DNA of 64,000 nt from Atriophallophorus winterbourni (Eukaryota; Platyhelminthes; Trematoda; Plagiorchiida; Microphallidae), in contig JACCGJ010001423.1 in NCBI GenBank assembly GCA_013407085.1, positions 1 through 64,000 of the forward strand, in the 5' to 3' direction. Below the pieces are notes generated by a model that saw nothing but the letters and a program-made list of their open reading frames with translations, had not been told where the DNA came from and did not search any database. Positions within the stretch are counted from its first letter, which is position 1. The number at the start of each line of letters is the position of its first letter. This document shows, in pieces, positions 58,800 through 64,000 of the stretch. A program made the position numbers and the translations under genes.

Positions 58800-59140
58800 C
58801 CTAAGTAGTTGAGAGACAAATAATTAAATAAAAAATCATCTAATTTCGTTTTAAATTCATGCTAGGTAGTGGAGTGTGTAACGGACGAAGATAAACGGTT
58901 CAAAGTAAGGCAGACACAGGCCGTATAAGAATACCTTCCACGATTTAAGCGGGAATGGGGTACCACCAGCTTATAAGCATGGGCCTTATAATTCCAATAT
59001 CTCTTCGCTTCGAAGAGTCCTTGTAAGGGATAGTATAGGCTATGAAATAATTTCTAAAGAAAGGGTCTACTCTCATTCGTCGATAAGGAAAGTCGGAATA
59101 ATTCTGGTTAGCTATCCTTTAATCGTAAAGCTTGTTTCTG
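58800..59140 (-). pseudogene. CR1-like LINE, decayed C-terminus
   Basis: The minus strand reads AHAYKLVVPHSRLNRGRYSY, TACVCLTLNRLSSSVTHSTT-stop, HEFKTKLDDFLFNYLS. It corresponds to SRLNCRRYFYSVRVCFTWNC...KSNLDNF in the best copy, and is closest to the window-start copy (LVVPHS, LRELKTKLDEFF). Confidence 0.65.
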
Positions 59141-60812
59141 ATGCTGAGAACTAGTTTTGTTTAGTGGTTGGTTCTACATCTTTATTGAGCCATGAATGTA
59201 CTGCGTTTGTTCCGTGGGAAGATCTCGGGCGAAAATTTCCTAAATACCCGTTTGAGTAGATTGAGGAAATTCGTTGAATTTTGTAAAAACAGTGTTAGTT
59301 TAAAGTGAGGTTTTACGCTGGAGCATATCTATACACTGCGCTTTCCAAAGATATGTTACCCTATATGGTATGTGAAATCTACTTGCCTCTCCACATTAAT
59401 TAACCTGCTTGTTCTTCAACTACCAAATGTGAAGCGTATCAAGATCTGATTTATGTGCATGTTATTATTCTGGGTACCATCTAAGCTTTGCTTTTTTCCT
59501 CTACGAGGGAAGCTATGAATTGTTGTTTCCATCGTTCGTGATCTCTTTGAACAACATTTCATTTTCGTTACAAGGGTAGTGGGTTCGTGGGCATAGCCTA
59601 CTCAACTCTAAACATTTTGATTTCAATTCCCAAGAGAAGTTATTCTATCCTAGAATATATCTCTGTGGTATGATTTTTCTTGACAGTGTAGGCTATTATA
59701 TTGACAAAGCCGAAAACAACAACTTTGTTGACCAACTATGTGCTCCACTTCGAGAATCCTAGTCTTCAAGTTGCGGCTCACATGAAAACTGCTAGTTGTT
59801 GGTCCGAGGAACACAAAGCATGTATTATGCACTATGGCGTCATTATTAAAAAAATGTTCTCTGCAAACAATTTACACCCTTTAACGATCGCATAAACATC
59901 GCTTTCTTTCGATCTAAATCTCGTGTTTATTTGGGATTTTATCAGCATGTACGTTTTGATTGCTTATCACAATCCAAATTAAACATAAGCGGAATAAAAA
60001 ATGCTTTCCCGAAGCAGTGGGTCCTGTTTTTTAATTTTTTTCTTGCAACATTTTAAATCATGGATATGCATGAAATTTGGACAGTTTTCTTGTTAATAAG
60101 TGTCATCACAGCGTGCGTCTGTAATTTGGATCCATAGGATACTAAAAACATACAGACTGTCATTCAAAAACGCTAAAGCATCCAATGATTTTTTTGGTTC
60201 AACTGAACCACAAAGTTTTTTTGTTTTGTTTTGATATAACGAAACTTGTGTGCTGCTGTCATCGTTGGAAATTGTCTGATTTTCAGTTTGCGTTTTCCTT
60301 GGCGTGATGGTGTGTGCGTGTGAATTACTTGAAGATAATTACATTTTCTAAGCATTCATAATCATTATTAATAATCGCCAAATATTGAGGAATAGATTGT
60401 TTATCAAAATATAAATCAAATATAATTTTTGCTTTTGTTTTCGGACGAATATTTGGCAGAATCTTACCCATCAAAACAAATTTTAGTAAGAATGACCACG
60501 GATGTTCAATTCCACTTAACTCACAATGCTTTCCTGGACCAACGCTTTGATGTACAGTGCTTTATGATATTGTTTAGTCTACATATGAGCAACGACGTTG
60601 TCTAATTCATACCTGAGCTTAGCTGCTATTCTGTCAATTTAGCTAAAAACCCGAATTATTTAACAACTTGTGAACAAACCAGTTTGTAGTTTGTGTGGGC
60701 TTTGAAACCGAAACACAACAGGTTTGCAGTTTGTCTGGGGGATTTGAAACGCGTTCTCATAATATTACATTCTGCGATCATAACTACAGGCACAACACTT
60801 TGATTATAATAT

Positions 60813-60814
<2 letters not shown>

Positions 60815-60843
<29 letters not shown>
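60815..60843. repeat. (TA)n microsatellite
   Basis: About 14 TA units. Confidence 0.95.
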
Positions 60844-60847
<4 letters not shown>

Positions 60848-61044
60848 TTGTATGTTCAATTCAAGATTTGACATGAGCTCCGCATCAGAACAATAACCGC
60901 CAAAACTTTATTCTTTGACCAGTGAATACATTTGGCCCTGTTATTCGTGTCAAACTCGTGGACCTACCTAAAACAAACGCATTAACTGGCTAAAGTAATA
61001 AATCGTATATAGAGAGAGATTAGAATATGTTTGAAACCGCTCGT

Positions 61045-61165
61045 GTATTCTTAATGAAAAGAGATTTGAATGAAATCGGTTACAAAAGCTTTTGGGTAAC
61101 GTTTCACGTTTAACACAGAAGCGTCGTCAGAGCAAGTGTGATAATCAGGACAGGGAACATGATTA
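61045..61165 (+). repeat. D-family repeat
   Basis: GAAATCGGTTACAAAAGC, TTTTGGGTAACGTTTCACG, GACAGGGAACATG; matches 14490-14600. Confidence 0.55.
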
Positions 61166-61396
61166 AATAGTATGCAGCCTGTTTTCGTTCATTTTCTTCG
61201 CTGTAAAACTGCTTTATCTTATGGAAAACGGACGAAGCTAATAACTTGAAGACCTGTCTCGGATGCGCGGCATATAGTAGAGCAGCGTCTGTATCGATAG
61301 TTTTTCGATATACTGATGTTTTTTGCTATCTACTTCCTGTCCCATACAGCCCAAAACGGTAGGTACCTGTGGAAGATAGCACTTCCTTTATGACCC

Positions 61397-61525
61397 GGTT
61401 GTCAGATGGTCCGGGTCATGCAAATATTTAAAGAAGGCTTCTAAATGTTCCCGTATTATGATGACAAACGTTTCATCGACGTATCGCCACATTAACTTTG
61501 GCTTAATCCCTTCAATGTTGAGGAC
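61397..61525 (-). pseudogene. Penelope-like reverse transcriptase fragment
   Basis: The minus strand reads VLNIEGIKPKLMWRYVDETF, VIIIREHLEAFFKYLHDPDH. It matches the PLE active-site block (RPKLWIRYVDDTFVIMKR). The second catalytic Asp is Glu (YVDE), and the rest of the element is unrecognisable. Confidence 0.6.
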
Positions 61526-62149
61526 CTTGTTTTCACCCGCGATCTGATCTCGATATTACAGAAATTATTAGAGATGAGCTCATTATCTTTCATTGTAAGG
61601 TTCAAATATTATTTTTCCCACACTTGATCACAAAGTCTGTGCTCGTCAAATGTTGTATAAAAATACATTCATGTGAACCCTCGGTTTTACATTTGAGCGT
61701 TCCGTAGAATGTCTTGAAACAAAACTGTTTATCTTGTGATTGATTGGACAATATTGTTCTCACGGATAACTCTCGCCCGCTACACATCGATTTTCTCAAA
61801 TATTAAGTGTCATCTAACACACTCAAACGCAGCATATAATTTTGCGTTCTAGATAGTCTTTATATCAAACGTCTTCTATATAATTTACATCAAGATATAT
61901 ATGCCACAAATAGATCATTATTGAAAAGTTGGGCTAACGTTCAACTCGTTAATATTGTTTGTATTATTTCACGTTATTATTTGATGATTATTGGTACCAA
62001 TGTTCTAGATTTTGGCACTGGTCCTAATCTGAAATTTTTAATGGTTCCGAATAAAGCATTTTTACTTATTTTCGCTTTTTAAATGTGTTCGGGGAATGTA
62101 AATAAAGAAAAAATCCAATAAAATATCGTCCGATAACTTGAATGTCGTT

Positions 62150-62640
62150 GGATTCCTTCGGTCGATAACGACCATGGATGTACATCACAATCGCATGAAT
62201 TTTCATGTTTTACAGCTTTTTGAAAGACTTAGCAGTCCGATTCGGTAGGAACAATTTCTCCCGCATCGCTGGCAACGATAGTCAGAACTCGGTTGTAGGG
62301 CGTCAGTTGCACGGTGGCGGGGTGATCTGCACTCAGCAGCGAAGAGCTGCATCTGCTCTTCCCCAGCTTGTAGAGGATGCTTTACACAATGCCTCGAATG
62401 TGAGCGGTCAAGAACAAGTTCTTCCCAACTCGCCGGGTCAATGCCAAGTGTTTTCATATCTCTTTTGCAGACGTCTTTGTACCGCAAGTGCGGTCTACCC
62501 ATTGGTCGACTTCTTAATTGCAACTCATCATAGAGTAGATCTTTCGGAATACGACAATTTTCCATTCTGTAGGCATGACCAAGCCACCGCAGCGTTATAT
62601 TAAGTAAGCAGCATTTTACCTCCACAAAGCGCTCGCGATC
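62150..62640 (-). pseudogene. RTE-like LINE, longest C-terminal copy
   Basis: The minus strand is open for 140 codons: NITLRWLGHAYRMENCRIPK, DLLYDELQLRSRPMGRPHLR, YKDVCKRDMKTLGIDPASWE, ELVLDRSHSRHCVKHPLQAG, then YRCQRCGRNCSYRIGL and a stop. This is the classic RTE ending (RWLGHxxRM, GRPxLRYKDVCKRDLK, CxxCGRxCxSRIGL). The polymerase domain is missing. The 3' UTR is shared with 4770-4985 and 36434-36740. Confidence 0.85.
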
Positions 62641-63243
62641 TCATGTGATTCTGACTGAGATGCTCACCATCACCTAATATCCTGAATGCCTCTCTTGAAG
62701 AGAATGTTGTTTAGCATTAGCGAATAAACATCTGTAATCTCGACACTTTAGTAAATTTCGAAGATTCTAGATTGCAAATCGACTGGTCACTTTATGTTAA
62801 AATTGAAGCTCGTCCCAAGTTTCACCGGTCTTAGAAGACAATTTAGCATTTTAACATTCTGAAAATCTTTCTGTCTGTTTTTTCTAAAACAATAAAAACA
62901 ATATAAACTGCATTGTACCGTTCCAAATACTTCATCTGAATTTTTTTTCGGCGGAACCTATTGTCTTTATTCCATCTTCCTTGCAGAAGACACATTGATA
63001 CTTTTTCACGGTGCAATCTCGCAGCCACTTCTATATGAATCATACTTATTCGACCCCGTTTATAAAGGGTTGCTCGTCACAAATGAAATTCTCGTCTATC
63101 ATCCATCTACTTGATCCGGGTATTCATTACCCCTACGAACACAAAATTGTGAATATGTTGACCAGCACGTTGACCATTTTTACAAGCTATTAGAGAGAAA
63201 TTTGAGTAAACTTAATCGGCTTTTCGGCTTGCGCTAATTTCAG

Positions 63244-63469
63244 ATGCTTATCTCGGTGATATTGCATTGGACGACCAAGAAGCGCGACAGTTTCAAACGA
63301 AGTCAATCGCTCTGTCCGATCAACCTTCGCAAATTTGGTCCGAAAGTTCGCATCAACCACTAGATGATCCTGATTTTAATAAACGGAAAAGGAAGGCTGG
63401 GGCTAAGAGGCAGATTGGCCCATCAACAGTCAAATTCAAAGTGAAACCAAAACCTGCCGACCAAAGGCC
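63244..63469 (+). CDS. BMP1/tolloid-type metalloprotease, second coding exon (propeptide)
   Basis: 226 bp between the acceptor GCGCTAATTTCAG and the donor AAGGCC|GTAAGT. It enters in phase 1, completing the codon begun at 35241, and leaves in phase 2. It reads AYLGDIALDDQEARQFQTKS and continues to KRKRKAGAKRQIG, a basic stretch that could be cut by furin-type convertases, as the tolloid propeptide is. It then continues to KVKPKPADQR. The catalytic HExxHxxGFxHE domain is not in the window. No symbol is assigned because tolloid and tolloid-like paralogues cannot be separated on the propeptide. Confidence 0.85.
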
Positions 63470-63689
63470 GTAAGTAATGCTCCGGTAATTTTGTTAGCTT
63501 TCACTTTACAACCCTAAACTTAATCGATTATCCCCGTCGTCGTCTCTGGGGGATTTGATTTTGGCTTACAAAAATTTGACTATCACAAAGCACGCCCCTG
63601 CAATGCTTAATTAAGCTACGGAGCACGCATAAGACAAGGGCTCCCATATCAATTTTAACTGTCCCTCACTCACGATTGAACTGTTGACA

Positions 63690-64000
63690 ACATATTTTAG
63701 GGTGCTAGTTTGCTTACGTGGAATAATCTACCCGATTTTGTTGTGAACTCCCGACATCAATACATGTTCAAGAGAGATATTGATGCAGTTTTGAACCTAA
63801 ACTCGTGCATCAAAGAAAAATATGCATTTTGACCCATGGTTCTACAAATGTCACCCAGATAACAATTTCCTTCCTTTGGATTTTTGCCTGATTCTTGAAC
63901 TGCTCAGTAAGCAACCAAATCACATATTTGTTTACTATATTATTCGTAGATCATATAATATTCAGTAGTTTTCTGTAACGCTGTATGCTTTATAGCCCAT
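63690..64000 (+). pseudogene. CR1-like LINE, C-terminus and 3' UTR, cut by the window edge
   Basis: LLTWNNLPDFVVNSRHQYMF, KRDIDAVLNL matches the WNxLP...FKxxLD end. The 3' UTR (GAACTGCTCAGTAAGCAACC, TATTATTCGTAGATCATATA, CTGTATGCTTTATAGCCCAT) matches 40450-40560. It lies in the next intron of the tolloid-type gene. Confidence 0.7.

Larger units (their letters stand above)
35242..63243 (+). other. First intron of the tolloid-type gene, about 28 kb
   Basis: GT at 35242 and AG (TGCGCTAATTTCAG) at 63243, with exact phase-1 agreement. It is packed with retroelement fragments and repeats A-D, listed separately. Between them I see nothing recognisable at 35242-36430, 40771-42170, 42626-43790, 44171-44760, 45706-46814, 46986-49069, 49391-50424, 51106-51890, 52166-53494, 53731-54529, 55124-57200 (apart from the minus frame at 55659), 57442-58799, 59141-61044, 61526-62149 and 62641-63243. 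Confidence 0.75.

Noticed and set aside
1..64000. CRISPR arrays, bacterial operons and tRNA genes
   Set aside because: The window is eukaryotic. No cloverleaf with a convincing A and B box was found by eye, and the tandem repeats here are retroelement-related or microsatellites.

Overview
This window looks like nuclear DNA of a flatworm, most likely a digenean trematode. It is AT-rich and gene-poor, and it has small exons separated by large introns. It is full of decayed retroelements of the kinds known from flukes: CR1-like and RTE-like LINEs, a Penelope-like element (PLE) with a GIY-YIG endonuclease, and a Ty3/gypsy integrase. It also carries short tandem or dispersed repeats that contain hammerhead-ribozyme motifs. 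The organism call is inference; nothing in the window names the species.

Three host genes can be supported. (1) At 908-1352 (+) is the last coding exon of a secreted Kunitz + thrombospondin type-1 protein. (2) At 30780 down to 22323 (-) are five exons of one unnamed Ser/Thr-rich protein. All four exon junctions agree in phase (0, 0, 1, 0), and the last exon ends in what may be the start of a CAP-Gly domain. A separate exon-like stretch at 9904-9648 (-) could belong to it or to another gene. (3) At 34896-35241 and 63244-63469 (+) are the first two coding exons of a BMP1/tolloid-type astacin metalloprotease. They are separated by an intron of about 28 kb that fills nearly half the window; the catalytic domain lies beyond the right edge.

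Layout: 1-0.5 kb, CR1 3' end carrying a repeat insertion; 0.9-1.35 kb, Kunitz/TSP1 exon; 2-9.3 kb, A and B repeats and LINE scraps; 9.6-12.5 kb, candidate exon, a diverged 0.5-kb repeat pair and a PLE remnant; 14-15 kb, RTE, D, C and A repeats; 18.6-20.8 kb, a trimer of B repeats followed by a 5'-truncated PLE with a hammerhead-like 3' end; 22.3-30.8 kb, the minus-strand gene; 31-32.1 kb, gypsy integrase; 34.9-63.5 kb, the tolloid gene with its element-rich intron; 63.7-64 kb, another CR1 3' end.

The most interesting signal is the pair of related repeat families called A and B here (about 17 sites, often tandem with a 190-245 bp period). On one strand each carries the layout of a type-I hammerhead ribozyme: stem I, CUGAUGA, a short stem-loop II, GAAA, a self-complementary ACCGGU stem III, a UH cleavage position, and the returning strand of stem I. 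No single copy is intact in every position, but the copies complement one another. The PLE has its own hammerhead-like motif about 70 bp after its stop codon, and a second PLE remnant keeps a decayed version at the same place. The window therefore holds both a candidate autonomous element and short non-autonomous ribozyme repeats of the retrozyme/satellite type.
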